Source: Vreelandella neptunia
Lineage (GTDB): Bacteria > Pseudomonadota > Gammaproteobacteria > Pseudomonadales > Halomonadaceae
NCBI RefSeq assembly: GCF_034479615.1
Contig: NZ_CP140255.1
Coordinates: 3,224,001-3,288,000, forward strand
Length of the DNA stretch: 64,000 nt
Direction of reading: 5' to 3'
A model generated the notes under the pieces. The model was not told the origin of the DNA and did no database searches. It saw only the letters and a list, made by a program, of their open reading frames with translations. A program made the position numbers and the translations under genes. Of this stretch, positions 29,111 through 39,546 are shown in pieces. The number at the start of each line of letters is the position of its first letter. Position 1 is the first letter of the stretch.

Positions 29111-30136
29111 CTATCCGTTCGTTAACATCAGCTCACCCAGCACGGCAGTGGCAAAGCTACCCCGAGGCAGTGAAAACGAAAGTCGGGCGGCGCCAGGCTC
29201 CCAAGCAAGCTGGGGTTCCAACAGTCGCATACGAAGTGCCCGGCGCGCCTGCTTTACTCCGCTGTGCTCTAAGCCATTGCACAGGCCAGGGTAGTACTCC
29301 AGTAGACGAGCTTCATAGTCAGCGGCGTCGCCCTGGTCTGCTTCACCAACGCCCCAAAGAACCCCAGTAGGATGCACATCCAGTTCAGCGGCGCGGGCCT
29401 GAAGCGTCGGATCGGAGGCATCGATACGAAACACGCTTTGCGTGCCGTCCAGCATCAACGTATCGCCCGCCAGCGGCTGCGACCAGGTGCCATCCACAAT
29501 GCGTGCGCTGAGCAGTTCGTTAAACAAAAAACTGCGCGCCGTGGAGAGCATCATACCCTGGCGATCATCGCGTTTGCGCCAACCTCGGTTAAGTAATGCT
29601 TCGGCACGCTGAAGATTGCGCCCTTCAGGCCCAAAGCGCTGAGGGCCAAAATAGTTAGGCACGCCATGCTGACAAAGCGTTTCCCAGCGGCTAATAAAGT
29701 CTTCACTTTCAATGGCCTCACCGCTCAGGCGCAACACAAAACGGTTTGTGCGGTGCACGCCTCGCTTCAACTTACGTGGGTGGCGCGCCTGTTCTACGAC
29801 AGTGATCCCCAGCGCATTAAGCGAATGCTCAAGTTCAGGGGGCGCGTCACGGCCGGGCAGATGCACGCTCAGCCACTGGCGTGTGACGGCAATGCGGTCT
29901 TTCATGCCGGAGTAACCAATATCACGGGGCGTTACGCTACAAAGCCGACTTAATGTCTTGACGACATCTAACGTGGTTTGATTACGCTTTTCAACTCGCA
30001 GCCACAGATGTTCCCCGTGTGCTTCAGGGGTAAAATCAAGCTGCTCATCGACCCAAAAATCTTCCGGCTGGGCACGGTACTGGCCCGGTTTAGGCGGGTC
30101 AAACTGTGCGTCTAGACAGCGCTGCCACTCCGGCAT
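29111..30136 (-). CDS. truD: tRNA pseudouridine(13) synthase TruD
   Basis: TruD makes pseudouridine 13 in tRNA-Glu. I place the start at MPEWQRCLDAQF, one base after the ispF stop, giving 341 residues; the longer frame overlaps ispF. Motifs: QPEDFWVDEQL near residue 22, the catalytic aspartate in GYSGMKDRIAVTRQW near residue 73, and the TRUD-domain stretch GVPNYFGPQRFG near residue 148 with RSFLFNELLSAR near residue 195. Between ispF and surE as in E. coli. Confidence 0.96.
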   Translation of the reverse strand: MPEWQRCLDAQFDPPKPGQYRAQPEDFWVDEQLDFTPEAHGEHLWLRVEKRNQTTLDVVKTLSRLCSVTPRDIGYSGMKDRIAVTRQWLSVHLPGRDAPPELEHSLNALGITVVEQARHPRKLKRGVHRTNRFVLRLSGEAIESEDFISRWETLCQHGVPNYFGPQRFGPEGRNLQRAEALLNRGWRKRDDRQGMMLSTARSFLFNELLSARIVDGTWSQPLAGDTLMLDGTQSVFRIDASDPTLQARAAELDVHPTGVLWGVGEADQGDAADYEARLLEYYPGLCNGLEHSGVKQARRALRMRLLEPQLAWEPGAARLSFSLPRGSFATAVLGELMLTNG

Positions 30137-30137
30137 A

Positions 30138-30626
30138 TTAATCATTAAGCGCCTCAGCACGGTTAAGCAGCACCACCGCCTCCGCGGCGATGCCTTCACC
30201 GCGCCCGGTGAAACCTAATCGTTCAGTGGTGGTGGCTTTAACATTGACTTGACCAAGCGCGACCCCTAGATCAGCGGCGATGACTTCCCGCATTGCATCG
30301 ATATGAGAGGCCATTTTAGGTGCTTGGGCCATCAGCGTGGCGTCTATATTGACCACTCCATAGCCCTGTCCTTGAATAAGCGTGACCACATGACGCAGCA
30401 GCTCGCGGCTATCAGCCCCCGCCCACGTCGGGTCAGTATCGGGAAAATGGCGGCCAATATCGCCCAGCGCACAGGCGCCCAACAGTGCATCGCTAATCGC
30501 GTGAAGCAGCACATCGCCGTCGGAGTGGGCCACAAAGCCCTGTTCAAACGGTAGCTTAACGCCACCGATCATTAAATGATCGCCGGGGCCGAAGCGGTGT
30601 ACATCGAATCCGTGGCCGATACGCAT
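30138..30626 (-). CDS. ispF: 2-C-methyl-D-erythritol 2,4-cyclodiphosphate synthase
   Basis: IspF closes the cyclodiphosphate in the MEP isoprenoid pathway, two steps after IspD. The 162-residue protein begins [13 protein letters not shown] with the zinc ligands D8 and H10, then has [20 protein letters not shown] (third zinc histidine) near residue 32 and the C-terminal [20 protein letters not shown]. It begins 16 bases after ispD. Confidence 0.98.
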   Translation of the reverse strand: MRIGHGFDVHRFGPGDHLMIGGVKLPFEQGFVAHSDGDVLLHAISDALLGACALGDIGRHFPDTDPTWAGADSRELLRHVVTLIQGQGYGVVNIDATLMAQAPKMASHIDAMREVIAADLGVALGQVNVKATTTERLGFTGRGEGIAAEAVVLLNRAEALND

Positions 30627-30642
30627 TATAAGCTCCTAGTGA

Positions 30643-31350
30643 TTAAAGCCCGTCAGGCGTGTGAGCGGCTTGCGCCGCCAAAATCGCGGCTGCCAGCGCT
30701 AAGTCGTCCGGATGGGTAATTTTCAGGTTGTCGCGCCGCCCGCTTACTAACTGCGGACGCTCGCCCAAGGCTTCAACCGCCGAGGCTTCATCGGTTACCA
30801 GCGTTTGCTGCTGGCGGGCGGTTTCTAGGGCTCGCCGCAGCAGCGCATAGCGAAAGCCTTGGGGCGTTAGCGCATGCCACAAGCCATCCCGGGGTTCGGT
30901 TCGCGCACTCAGGCACTGGTTATCGGCGCGCTTCATGGTATCCGCCACCGGCATCGCCAAGAGTGCGCCTGCGGGGTGGGTTGCGGCGGCTTGATACAGC
31001 GCCTGAAGATCATCCACGGTGATACAGGGGCGGGCCACATCATGCACCATCACCACATCATTATCGTCGGCTGCCATGGCGTGCAGCGCATTTAACACGC
31101 TGTCCATTCGTTCGTTGCCACCCGACACGCGTTGCCAAGTAATGAAAGGCACCCAGTGTGGCGAAAACCAACGATCGTCGTTATCTAAACAGAGCACCAA
31201 GCGAGCATTCGGAAAGGCGCGGTGAAGACGTGCCAAGGTATGCGCCAGCACCGGCTGCTCGTCGGCCAAAGCCAAGTACTGTTTGGGCTTGTCGGCCCCC
31301 ATACGGCGGCCTTGACCCGCCGCGGGAACAATTAACCAGGTTTGGCTCAC
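30643..31350 (-). CDS. ispD: 2-C-methyl-D-erythritol 4-phosphate cytidylyltransferase
   Basis: IspD activates methylerythritol phosphate with CTP. The 235-residue protein has LIVPAAGQGRRMGADKPKQY near residue 6 as the nucleotide-binding loop, VMVHDVARPCITVDDL near residue 100 and TDEASAVEALG near residue 180. It overlaps ftsB by four bases. The ftsB-ispD-ispF-truD order is the conserved gammaproteobacterial one. Confidence 0.97.
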   Translation of the reverse strand: MSQTWLIVPAAGQGRRMGADKPKQYLALADEQPVLAHTLARLHRAFPNARLVLCLDNDDRWFSPHWVPFITWQRVSGGNERMDSVLNALHAMAADDNDVVMVHDVARPCITVDDLQALYQAAATHPAGALLAMPVADTMKRADNQCLSARTEPRDGLWHALTPQGFRYALLRRALETARQQQTLVTDEASAVEALGERPQLVSGRRDNLKITHPDDLALAAAILAAQAAHTPDGL

Positions 31351-31685
31351 TGCGGCGGCTCCTGGGGAGCGACCAGACCCGCATTAATACCGATCAGCTC
31401 ATTCTCAATCGCCACACCAGGCACCCAGAAAAACTGCTCGTCGGTGCGTACCATACCCATATCGCTGCGGGCACGCTCCTCGATGGCGTCCAACCCGGTT
31501 TTTAAGTCCGTCACTTCGGCCGCCAGCCGCGCATTGCGCTCGCGCATGGGCACATTGGCCGCCTCTTGCACCGCGACCCGCTGCTCCACGTGCTGTAAAT
31601 CGCGCCAGCCGCCGTTGCCTAACCACAGCTCGTACTGAAGCAGCGCCAAGACAGCGAGCAATGTCATCACTAACCATTTGCGCAT
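31347..31685 (-). CDS. ftsB: Cell division protein FtsB
   Basis: FtsB is a bitopic divisome protein that complexes with FtsL and FtsQ. I start at MRKWLVMTLLAVLALLQYEL, giving 112 residues; the upstream extension lacks family features. One membrane span (residues 3-20) is followed by a coiled coil (VEQRVAVQEAANVPMRERNARLAAEVTDLK, about 32-62) and the EERARSDMGMVRTDEQFFW motif near residue 72. The span, coiled coil and this motif are typical of FtsB. Confidence 0.95.
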   Translation of the reverse strand: MRKWLVMTLLAVLALLQYELWLGNGGWRDLQHVEQRVAVQEAANVPMRERNARLAAEVTDLKTGLDAIEERARSDMGMVRTDEQFFWVPGVAIENELIGINAGLVAPQEPPQ

Positions 31686-31814
31686 CACGGCACTCCCTGG
31701 AAATATTGGCTGGTGAAAAAGCCCTGGTTTGATCAAAAGCTGCGTTGATTCGCAAAAGAGCGCTTATTGGCGCGCATTATGCCATCAAGGCGCAGCACCA
31801 GCGAGCCGCGCATG

Positions 31815-31862
31815 ATTTAAATAACAGCTTAAATGACAGCTTAAATAACTACTTAAATGGCA
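31815..31862. repeat. 12-bp tandem repeat, four units
   Basis: Four consecutive 12-bp units with consensus GCTTAAATGACA on the plus strand. The array lies between ftsB and the following acyltransferase gene and runs into the 3' end of the latter: its last unit includes the acyltransferase stop codon. Each unit contains a stop-bearing TTAA core, so changes in unit number would move the end of the protein only slightly. Confidence 0.85.
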
Positions 31863-32997
31863 GCGCTTGGTGGGCTGCATCGCGGTAGGCGCTAACATGC
31901 TCGCCCTCTTCATGACAAAACTGGGCAACACCGGCAGCTAGCCCAGGATGGCGAATATAGTGCAGCGAGCGCACGCGCTGGGGTGCAAACCCACGCACCA
32001 GCTTGTGCTCGCCCTGGGTGCCTGGATCAAACAGCGTTAAGCCACGCTGCAAGCAGTACTCAATGCCTTGGTAGTAACACGCTTCAAAATGCAGACAATC
32101 GGCGACGACTTCGCTCCCCCAGTAGCGCCCATAGAGCGTGCTGCTGCCACGAAAATAGAGCGCGGCCGCTACCGGGCGCTCTTCAACGTAGGCTTGTACC
32201 AGCACCAGCGCTTCAGGCATGGTTTGGCGCAGGCGCTCAAAAAAGTCGTGGTTTAAATAAGGCGGTCTGCCGCGCTCATGATAGGTAATCGCATAGCAGC
32301 GATAGAAATGCGCCATATCCGCTGATGTAATCGCATCGCCTTCTAAACGCGAGACCTTTAATCCTTGCTCGGCGACCAAGCGACGCTCGCGCTTGATCAT
32401 TTTGCGCCGTTTAGAGGTCAGGCTGGCTAGAAAGCCCTCAAAATCACCAAAGCCTCGATCACGCCACTGAAACTGTACCCCTTCACGGGTGATCAGTTCC
32501 GGGCACTGGGCCTGCCAGGCGTTGACGTCCGCTTCATCGGCAAACAGCAAGTGCCAGCTAGACAGACTGAGACTTTCACACTGCTCGCGCCAGGCATCGG
32601 CCAACATAGTACGCACGGCACTGGCATCGGCGTGCTGGGCGATTAAAGTACGCGCGCCTGGCACCGGCGTGAACGGTATCGCGCTGAGGGCTTTGGGGTA
32701 GTAGCGGCCACCGGCGCGCTCTAGTGCATCTGCCCAGCCCCAATCAAACACATACTCACCGTAGGAGTGGTGCTTGCGGTACATGGGTAGCGCTGCGACC
32801 AACTGCTCGCCTTGCCATACACTTAGGTGGCAGGGCTCCCACCCCGTGGCTTCACTGACAGAGCCGCTTGCCTCTAGGGCGTGTAAAAACGCGTGTCGTA
32901 AAAAGGGCTGATCATCATCGACCAGTGAGTCCCACTGGCTTGCCGTAACGGCCTCAATGGTGGGTAGAATAGTGATCGACAGTGGGGATAACGGCAT
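31849..32997 (-). CDS. FemAB/GNAT-like predicted N-acyltransferase (DUF482 type)
   Basis: A 382-residue cytosolic protein resembling the DUF482/COG3146 family of predicted N-acyltransferases, which have two GNAT-like halves. Typical stretches are SLVDDDQPFLRHAFLHALEASGS near residue 24, HSYGEYVFDWGWADA near residue 77, GVQFQWRDRGFGDFEGFLASLTSKRRKMIKRER near residues 172-205 and HFEACYYQGIEYCLQRGL near residue 298 with DPGTQGEHKLVRGF. The acceptor substrate is unknown for the family. Confidence 0.85.
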   Translation of the reverse strand: MPLSPLSITILPTIEAVTASQWDSLVDDDQPFLRHAFLHALEASGSVSEATGWEPCHLSVWQGEQLVAALPMYRKHHSYGEYVFDWGWADALERAGGRYYPKALSAIPFTPVPGARTLIAQHADASAVRTMLADAWREQCESLSLSSWHLLFADEADVNAWQAQCPELITREGVQFQWRDRGFGDFEGFLASLTSKRRKMIKRERRLVAEQGLKVSRLEGDAITSADMAHFYRCYAITYHERGRPPYLNHDFFERLRQTMPEALVLVQAYVEERPVAAALYFRGSSTLYGRYWGSEVVADCLHFEACYYQGIEYCLQRGLTLFDPGTQGEHKLVRGFAPQRVRSLHYIRHPGLAAGVAQFCHEEGEHVSAYRDAAHQALPFK

Positions 32998-33084
32998 AGC
33001 ACCTTTCCGAGTGTGTGGGGCTAAAAGGCCACTTTACACTAACTGTTTATATAAACCGTTTACACTAACCATCTACACCGATGT

Positions 33085-33149
33085 CTAAATCAATTGGCTA
33101 AATCAACTGGCTAAATCAACGAGCTATGCCAACTAGCTATGCCAACGAA
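33085..33149. repeat. 13-bp tandem repeat, five units
   Basis: Five consecutive 13-base units: CTAAATCAATTGG, CTAAATCAACTGG, CTAAATCAACGAG, CTATGCCAACTAG and CTATGCCAACGAA. They lie in the 223-base gap between the divergent acyltransferase and aldehyde dehydrogenase genes. The units drift gradually from first to last, as expected for stepwise duplication with point changes. Just upstream, TTTACACTAAC occurs twice (33033-33043 and 33059-33069). Confidence 0.9.
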
Positions 33150-33220
33150 AACAGATACGGCGATTGAACTGCAGTATTTAACGTTAACGCCACGCCGGTA
33201 ACGGCATATGAGGAGAGGCC

Positions 33221-34576
33221 ATGACGCGCGATCTGACGGGTGACTTTCAAACGCAGCGCCAAGCTGCCGACCAAATGCCCTACCTAACGCTAACGGAGCG
33301 TCGTGACCGGCTGGCCCGATTAGCGCGTATGACCAAGCATCACCAGCTAGAGATTATCCGCGCGATTCAAACGGATTTTGGTCAACGCAGCGATGTAGAA
33401 ATACGCATAGCTGAAATCAGCGCGGTGCTCCATGCCATTCGTCATACCAGGCTGCATCTATGGCGCTGGATGCGCCCTTGGTCGGTTAGCATCCCGTGGC
33501 GGTTAATGCCTGCCCGGGCACGCATCGCGCCGCAGCCGCTGGGCGTGGTCGGCGTGATGTCACCCTGGAATTACCCCTGGAGCTTGGCGCTAATGCCGAT
33601 AGTGGATGCATTTGCTGCGGGCAATGTGGTGATGCTTAAACCCAGCGAGCACTCCCCCGCTACCAGCGCCCTACTGCAACGGCTGGTGCCGCAATACTTC
33701 ACCCCTGAAGAACTCAAGGTCATCGAAGGCGATGTAGAGGTGGCGCGTCTTTTTAGCGCTTTGCCATTCGATCACCTAGTGTTCACCGGCTCCAGCGCGG
33801 TAGGTCGGCAAGTGGCCCAAGCAGCCGCGGCGAATTTGACTCCAACGACGCTTGAGCTAGGCGGTAAGTCGCCCGCCATCGTGGCAGGCGATGCGGATTT
33901 CGATAAAGCGGCTGCGGATATTATTTTTGGTAAAGGCATGAACGGCGGGCAAACCTGTATCGCCCCCGACTACGTGCTGGTTGAGAGCCGCCATATTAGT
34001 GCCTTGATTAAAGCATTGAGCGAGGCTATTCAACGGCAGCGCCCCGACGACCATGCAGCCACCCACGCGATTAACGCGGCCCACCAACAACGGCTAGATG
34101 CCATGCTGCAAGAAGCCCAAGACCACAGCTGCAGAGTCATTGATCACGGTGCTTATGCCCCAGCACTGATTATCGACCCCCACCAGGGGCTCCAGATGAT
34201 GCGCGAAGAGATTTTTGGCCGCTGTCTACCGGTCATTGGCGTTAGCGATATGTCAGCAGCAATACGTTATGTGAACGCCCGCCCTCATCCGTTAGCACTG
34301 TATGCCTTCACAAATGATAAGGGCTTACAGCAGCAGTTACTGCAAACGACGCGCTCTGGCGCGCTGGTGTTTAATGCCACGCTGCTTCATCACGCCGTTC
34401 CTTCACTGCCTTTTGGCGGCATCGGCGAGAGCGGTATGGGTGCCTACCACGGCCGTCATGGTTTTGAGCGTTTTAGCCATTTGCGTGGTGTCTTCTATCA
34501 GGCTAAGCGCTCTGCTAGCCGCATGCTTTATCCGCCTTACCGGCGCTGGCTAATAAAACTTATAGGGCTTGGCTAA
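33221..34576 (+). CDS. Aldehyde dehydrogenase, coniferyl-aldehyde dehydrogenase type
   Basis: A 451-residue NAD(P)-dependent aldehyde dehydrogenase of the short class resembling CalB and class 3/fatty aldehyde enzymes. Motifs: PQPLGVVGVMSPWNYPWSLAL near residue 105, VMLKPSEHSPATSALL near residue 136, FTGSSAVGRQVAQ near residue 188, catalytic Glu in TLELGGKSPAIVAG near residue 210 and catalytic Cys in NGGQTCIAPDYVLV near residue 246. The C-terminal FGGIGESGMGAYHGRHGFERFSH is typical of this class. It is monocistronic, with ribosome binding site AGGAGAGGCC. The physiological aldehyde cannot be read from context. Confidence 0.92.
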   Translation: MTRDLTGDFQTQRQAADQMPYLTLTERRDRLARLARMTKHHQLEIIRAIQTDFGQRSDVEIRIAEISAVLHAIRHTRLHLWRWMRPWSVSIPWRLMPARARIAPQPLGVVGVMSPWNYPWSLALMPIVDAFAAGNVVMLKPSEHSPATSALLQRLVPQYFTPEELKVIEGDVEVARLFSALPFDHLVFTGSSAVGRQVAQAAAANLTPTTLELGGKSPAIVAGDADFDKAAADIIFGKGMNGGQTCIAPDYVLVESRHISALIKALSEAIQRQRPDDHAATHAINAAHQQRLDAMLQEAQDHSCRVIDHGAYAPALIIDPHQGLQMMREEIFGRCLPVIGVSDMSAAIRYVNARPHPLALYAFTNDKGLQQQLLQTTRSGALVFNATLLHHAVPSLPFGGIGESGMGAYHGRHGFERFSHLRGVFYQAKRSASRMLYPPYRRWLIKLIGLG

Positions 34577-34664
34577 AGCTTGTGGGCTAATGTCCGATAT
34601 TTAATTACCTATCAGCCTAACGACCTTATAGGATGTTTTATTAATCCCCAGCTTTGGAAAGGCT

Positions 34665-36902
34665 ATGCACGCCCCAGACACTCCTCATAATGAAACACAG
34701 CGCCTGGCGGCCTTGCATACTCTACAGGTACTCGATACGCCTCAAGACACGGCTTTTGAGCGCTTGACGCAACTGGCCCGTGACTTGTTCGATGTGCCCA
34801 TTGCCTTAGTATCGTTAGTGGATAAAGAGCGCCAGTGGTTTAAATCGCACCTGGGTCTCGATGTATGCGAAACCAACCGGGACTTCTCGTTCTGCGCTCA
34901 TGCCATCGCCCACGACGCTCCGTTAATGATTGCAGACACCCATAAAGACGAGCGCTTTGCAGACAACCCTCTGGTCATTGACTCACCAAATATCCGCTTT
35001 TACGCAGGCTACCCACTACGGCCACTGGATGACATGGCCATTGGCACTCTGTGTATCATTGACCAGCAGCCTCGTCAGTTCAGCGAACGTGATTTAAAGC
35101 TACTTGGCAGTTTAGCGGGTCAGGCTGAAGAGCTACTTCGCCTACACAAGCTTCAGCTGGAACTAGCCCACACCGCCCACCGGATGCATAAAGAGCAGAA
35201 ACTGCTCAAAATTCTCCATCAAGGCATTACGGATTATCCAGCGCTGATGTCGGGAAAACAGTTGTGGGTATTTCTAATGGAGGCACTGCGAGAGCTGACC
35301 GATAGCGACTACGCGCTGATAGGTGAAGTGCTACCTACCAACACCACCAATGCCCTTAAAATTCATGCCATCACAGACCTGTCATGGAGTGAGAAGTCGC
35401 GCAACCTGATGGAGCGGCTGCGCAGCGGCGATATGACCCTCACCAACCCTAAATCGCTGCTTGGCAACGTATTTGCGAATGGTGAAGTGATCATGACCAA
35501 TGATGTTTATAATCATGTCAAACGTGGCGGCTTCCCTCCGGGGCATCCGCCACTGCATAACTACCTCGGCGTGCCTATTTTTAGCGGCGAACGGTTGATC
35601 GGCATGTACGCTATTGCCAACAGCAAACAGCCGCTGAATCAAGCGCTGCTGGATTGGCTTCAGCCGTTTACCGATACCTGCGCACTGCTGATCAATCTTT
35701 ATAGCCAAATGGCCGAGCGTGAACAGGTCATGGGCGATCTGGCTGCCGCTCGAGACCAGGCGGAAACCGCCAGCCGGGCGAAAAGTGAATTTCTCTCGTC
35801 CATGAGCCACGAGCTACGCACACCACTCAATGCCATCATCGGTTTTGCTCAAATACTGGCCAATAGCCGCCGGGAACCGCTGGGCGATAAGCAGCATCGC
35901 CAGGTCTCCCAAATCGAGAGAAGCGGCCAGCATCTGCTTAGCCTAATTAATGAAGTGCTGGATTTGGCCAAGATCGAAGCAGGCCATATGACGCTCTCCA
36001 TCGAACCGATTATTCTCGCCAACGTGTTTAACGACGCCTGCTCCACCCTGGAAGCCAGCGCCGAGGCGGCAGGCATTCGTTTTTGCTACACCTCGCCCAA
36101 TGATCAGTGGCAGGTTAACGCCGACTACACACGCACCAAACAGATACTGTTAAACCTGCTCTCCAATGCGATTAAGTACAACGGTGCCAACGGCTCAATC
36201 GATATTACCGTGGCCCACTTAGTCGACCATGTACGCATCAGCGTAACGGACACCGGCCCTGGCATTGCCCCTGAACGTCAGCACGAGCTTTTTGAACCCT
36301 TTAATCGTCTTGATGCAGAAGGCGGCAGCATAGAAGGCTCCGGTATTGGCCTGGCGATTACCCGCGAGCTAGTCGAGCGTATGAACGGAGAAATGGGCGT
36401 CGATAGCCAGCTCGGCCAAGGCGCTACCTTCTGGTTTACCTTGCCTACGGCTAACGCAGATGCCACCGCTGACGAAGCCCCTCCGCCCCATTGGCTTCAT
36501 ACCCAGCCCAGCAACGCCTTTATGCTGCTCTATATTGAAGATAACCCCGCCAATCAACGGCTAATGGAAGATATTATCGAAGAGATAGGCGACATCAAGC
36601 TGCAAATTGCGCCCAGCGCTGAAATTGGCCTGGAAATAATGCGCCACTGCTCGCCTGCTCTGGTATTAATGGATATCCATCTGCCGGGCATGAACGGCTA
36701 TCAGGCATTGGAAGCGATGCGCCGCGACCCACAGTTGCAAACGTTGCCGGTGGTTGCCCTCTCTGCCAACGCCATGCCTGGCGACATCAAGCGCGGTTTG
36801 GAAGCGGGCTTTAACGCCTACCTCACCAAACCGCTTGAACTTGATAAACTAAAAGCCACCGTCGCTCAGTTTATTCAGACTGCGTCAGGGAAGGAGCCAT
36901 GA
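34665..36902 (+). CDS. GAF-domain hybrid sensor histidine kinase
   Basis: A 745-residue hybrid kinase without membrane spans. Order: GAF domain 1 (about residues 20-165, with FSFCAHAI), GAF domain 2 (about 190-345), a short coiled helix, HisKA with [14 protein letters not shown] and phospho-histidine H382, an ATPase domain ([26 protein letters not shown]), and a C-terminal receiver (about 620-740) with phospho-acceptor D670 in [15 protein letters not shown]. The ligand of the GAF domains is unknown. Its stop overlaps the start of the next gene as ATGA, an EAL response regulator that is its likely phosphorelay partner. Confidence 0.94.
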   Translation: MHAPDTPHNETQRLAALHTLQVLDTPQDTAFERLTQLARDLFDVPIALVSLVDKERQWFKSHLGLDVCETNRDFSFCAHAIAHDAPLMIADTHKDERFADNPLVIDSPNIRFYAGYPLRPLDDMAIGTLCIIDQQPRQFSERDLKLLGSLAGQAEELLRLHKLQLELAHTAHRMHKEQKLLKILHQGITDYPALMSGKQLWVFLMEALRELTDSDYALIGEVLPTNTTNALKIHAITDLSWSEKSRNLMERLRSGDMTLTNPKSLLGNVFANGEVIMTNDVYNHVKRGGFPPGHPPLHNYLGVPIFSGERLIGMYAIANSKQPLNQALLDWLQPFTDTCALLINLYSQMAEREQVMGDLAAARDQAETASRAKSEFLSSMSHELRTPLNAIIGFAQILANSRREPLGDKQHRQVSQIERSGQHLLSLINEVLDLAKIEAGHMTLSIEPIILANVFNDACSTLEASAEAAGIRFCYTSPNDQWQVNADYTRTKQILLNLLSNAIKYNGANGSIDITVAHLVDHVRISVTDTGPGIAPERQHELFEPFNRLDAEGGSIEGSGIGLAITRELVERMNGEMGVDSQLGQGATFWFTLPTANADATADEAPPPHWLHTQPSNAFMLLYIEDNPANQRLMEDIIEEIGDIKLQIAPSAEIGLEIMRHCSPALVLMDIHLPGMNGYQALEAMRRDPQLQTLPVVALSANAMPGDIKRGLEAGFNAYLTKPLELDKLKATVAQFIQTASGKEP

Positions 36903-38665
36903 GCCTTACTGAAAAACACCTATTAATAGTGGATGACAGCACGATTAACATCGAGCTCATGTTTGATCTTCTTGACGAGTATGGGTTCGAGAATATCCAC
37001 GGGATCAACGACCCCCGTGAGGTGCTACCCCACTGCCAGCGCCATTTGCCGGATCTACTGCTGCTGGATATTCGCATGCCGCATTTAGACGGCTACGCGG
37101 TCATTGAACAGCTCAGTACATATTTTGCCGAGCAGATGCCACCGATCATTGTGCTTACCGCACAAATTGATGACGTTACTCGCCAGCGCGCCCTCACTAT
37201 GGGGGTACGTGATTTCATTACCAAGCCGTTTAAGCAGGATGAAGTCTTACAGCGCATCCGTAATACCTTAAACATTGAGCACCGCTACCAGGTGCGCGAG
37301 AAGCAGGTCGACACTCTCGAGCTTATGGTTGCCAAGCGCACCCAGGAGTTAGACCGCCAGTCTCGCACCGACCCCATTACCCAGCTACCCAACCGCCGTG
37401 GGTTAAGCCAAGCGCTGCACGCTGCGGCCCTCCAGGGTTCGGGCACGGGGCTACTGTTTATCGCTATTGATAAGCTCGATGATGTGGTGCGCTTGCACGG
37501 CTACCGAGTCGCCGATCAGCTACTGAGTTTCATTAGCCAACGGCTTAGGCAACAGCTCGACGCCGAATGTCTGCTTGGACTATGGGGAGGAAGCGAGCTG
37601 CTGGTCATTACCCCCACGGCGAACCCCACTCAACTGCTGCACTTGGCCGGGCAACTGCTCGAGTGCTTCGAGCAAGATCAAGCGCTGGAGGAGCTGTTGC
37701 TGCCCCTCAGCGCACGTATCGGCATTAGCGCCGAAACAGGCTATTTTGAGACTGAACGGTTGGTGCATATGGCCGCGTTGGCATTGCCACCATTGGAATC
37801 GCTCAAGGTTCAGTACTACACCCCCGCGCTCGAGACCAAGCAGCGGCACCGACTACATATTCAGCAGGCGATCCGTGGCGCCACCGAACGTGGCGAGATG
37901 TCGCTCGCCTTCCAGCCCAAACTATCGCTGGCTGACCACAAGATTCTCGGCGCGGAAGCGCTACTACGCTGGCAGCATCCGGAGTTTGGATTTATCTCCC
38001 CTGGTGAATTTATTCCGCTGGCCGAGGCCAGCGGTGATATTCTCTGCATAGGCGATTGGGTGCTGGATGAAGCCATGCGCTATATCAGCACCTGGCGGGC
38101 ACAAGGGTTGCTCAACGACGATTTTCATATTGCGGTGAATGTGGCCGCTCGTCAGCTGAGCCGTAAGGACTTTGCCCAACAGCTGCTTGCTCGCCTTGAG
38201 CAGCAACAGATTCCCGAGCGTTTCCTGGCCCTGGAAGTGACCGAGTCGGGGCTGGTGAGCGATATGAATCACGCTCGTCAGCAGCTTGCCCAATTGGCCG
38301 ACATGAATATCGCCGTCGCCATCGATGATTTTGGCACCGGCCAATCGTCGCTGGCGTATATTAAGACGCTGCCTTTCTCGACGCTCAAAATAGATCGCGC
38401 CTTTGTGATGGACTTGGAAACCAGCGCGATCGACCGCCAACTGGCCCATACCATTACCCAGCTTGCCCATAGCGTGGGCTGCGATGTGGTGGCAGAAGGC
38501 ATCGAGACTTCGGCCCAGGCGGCCTATTTAAGCTCTATCGGCTGTGAAGCTGCGCAAGGTTACTTCTACGCCCGTCCGCTGCCTGCTGAGGCATTTGTGT
38601 CCTGGTGCAGCGAATGGAAACCGCTTTTTTCTACCACTCACACGGAGACCGTTAATGGCTCATGA
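36899..38665 (+). CDS. Response regulator with degenerate GGDEF and intact EAL domain
   Basis: 588 residues: a receiver domain (about 1-125; D57 in [15 protein letters not shown]), a GGDEF domain (about 155-300) and an EAL domain (about 320-570). The GGDEF signature has become GGSEL ([10 protein letters not shown]), so diguanylate cyclase activity is unlikely. The EAL domain keeps its metal and catalytic residues: [51 protein letters not shown] and VVAEGIET. I therefore predict a phosphorylation-controlled c-di-GMP phosphodiesterase paired with the upstream hybrid kinase. The 3' end overlaps the hexR start. Confidence 0.94.
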   Translation: MSLTEKHLLIVDDSTINIELMFDLLDEYGFENIHGINDPREVLPHCQRHLPDLLLLDIRMPHLDGYAVIEQLSTYFAEQMPPIIVLTAQIDDVTRQRALTMGVRDFITKPFKQDEVLQRIRNTLNIEHRYQVREKQVDTLELMVAKRTQELDRQSRTDPITQLPNRRGLSQALHAAALQGSGTGLLFIAIDKLDDVVRLHGYRVADQLLSFISQRLRQQLDAECLLGLWGGSELLVITPTANPTQLLHLAGQLLECFEQDQALEELLLPLSARIGISAETGYFETERLVHMAALALPPLESLKVQYYTPALETKQRHRLHIQQAIRGATERGEMSLAFQPKLSLADHKILGAEALLRWQHPEFGFISPGEFIPLAEASGDILCIGDWVLDEAMRYISTWRAQGLLNDDFHIAVNVAARQLSRKDFAQQLLARLEQQQIPERFLALEVTESGLVSDMNHARQQLAQLADMNIAVAIDDFGTGQSSLAYIKTLPFSTLKIDRAFVMDLETSAIDRQLAHTITQLAHSVGCDVVAEGIETSAQAAYLSSIGCEAAQGYFYARPLPAEAFVSWCSEWKPLFSTTHTETVNGS

Positions 38666-39518
38666 CTTACTTGACCGCTTACGCGAACGTTTAGAAGAAC
38701 TCAACCGCTCGGAGCGTAAAGTCGCCAATGTAATTCTTGAAGACCCAACGGTCGCCACCAGTCTAAGCATTGCCAGTCTGGCCCAGGCGGCTAGCGTAAG
38801 CGAACCCACGGTTAACCGTTTTTGCCGTAACTTTGGCGCCAAGGGCTATCCCGATTTTAAAATCAAACTGGCCCAGAGCTTAGCCGGTGGCACGCCCTAT
38901 GTGACCCGCGCGGTGGAGCCCGGAGACACTGCCACCCAGTACACCCACAAAATTTTTGGCGCCACCATCGCCGCCCTCGACGAAGCCCAGCGCGAAATCG
39001 ACATGGGCGCCGTCGAGCGTATGGTCGACTACCTCACCCAGGCCAAGCAGATCCACATTTTTGGCTTGGGCGCCTCCGGCGCGGTGGCCCAGGATGCCCA
39101 GCACAAGTTCTTCCGCTTCAACCTGCCGGTGATGGCCTACATCGATGTGCTGATGCAGCGTATGGTCGCCGCCGCTTGCCACACGGGGGATGTGGTGGTG
39201 ATTATCTCCTACACCGGGCGTACGCGGGAGCTGGTGGATATCGCCCGTTTAGCGAGGGATGCCGGAGCCGTGGTTCTCGGTATCACCGCACCCAACTCAC
39301 CTCTGTCTAGCGAGTGTACCGCCACCCTGGAGGTCGCTACCCCCGAAGACACCGACCACTACATGCCGATGACCTCGCGGGTAATTCAATTAACGCTGAT
39401 TGATGCGCTGGCCACTGGGGTAACCTTGAGGCGTGGTGAAGACTTCTTACCCCACCTCAAGAAAATCAAAGACAGCCTGCGCGACACCCGCTTTCCGGTG
39501 GAAAAGCCTGGGAAGTGA
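38655..39518 (+). CDS. hexR: RpiR-family regulator HexR
   Basis: HexR is an RpiR-type repressor that senses 2-keto-3-deoxy-6-phosphogluconate and controls central sugar metabolism. I start at [16 protein letters not shown], giving 287 residues, which overlaps the preceding stop; the longer frame lies inside the EAL gene. The N-terminal helix-turn-helix includes [20 protein letters not shown] near residue 44. The SIS domain follows, with [24 protein letters not shown] near residue 137 and [13 protein letters not shown] near residue 183. Over its length it follows the Pseudomonas HexR sequence closely. Unlike there, no zwf/edd/eda genes adjoin it here. Confidence 0.93.
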   Translation: MAHDLLDRLRERLEELNRSERKVANVILEDPTVATSLSIASLAQAASVSEPTVNRFCRNFGAKGYPDFKIKLAQSLAGGTPYVTRAVEPGDTATQYTHKIFGATIAALDEAQREIDMGAVERMVDYLTQAKQIHIFGLGASGAVAQDAQHKFFRFNLPVMAYIDVLMQRMVAAACHTGDVVVIISYTGRTRELVDIARLARDAGAVVLGITAPNSPLSSECTATLEVATPEDTDHYMPMTSRVIQLTLIDALATGVTLRRGEDFLPHLKKIKDSLRDTRFPVEKPGK

Positions 39519-39546
39519 ACATGTTTGGATAGCTAATTGGTAAGGT

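Noticed and set aside
33085..33149. Short regular repeats as a CRISPR array
   Set aside because: Units of 12-16 bp lie head to tail without spacers, and no cas genes are present.
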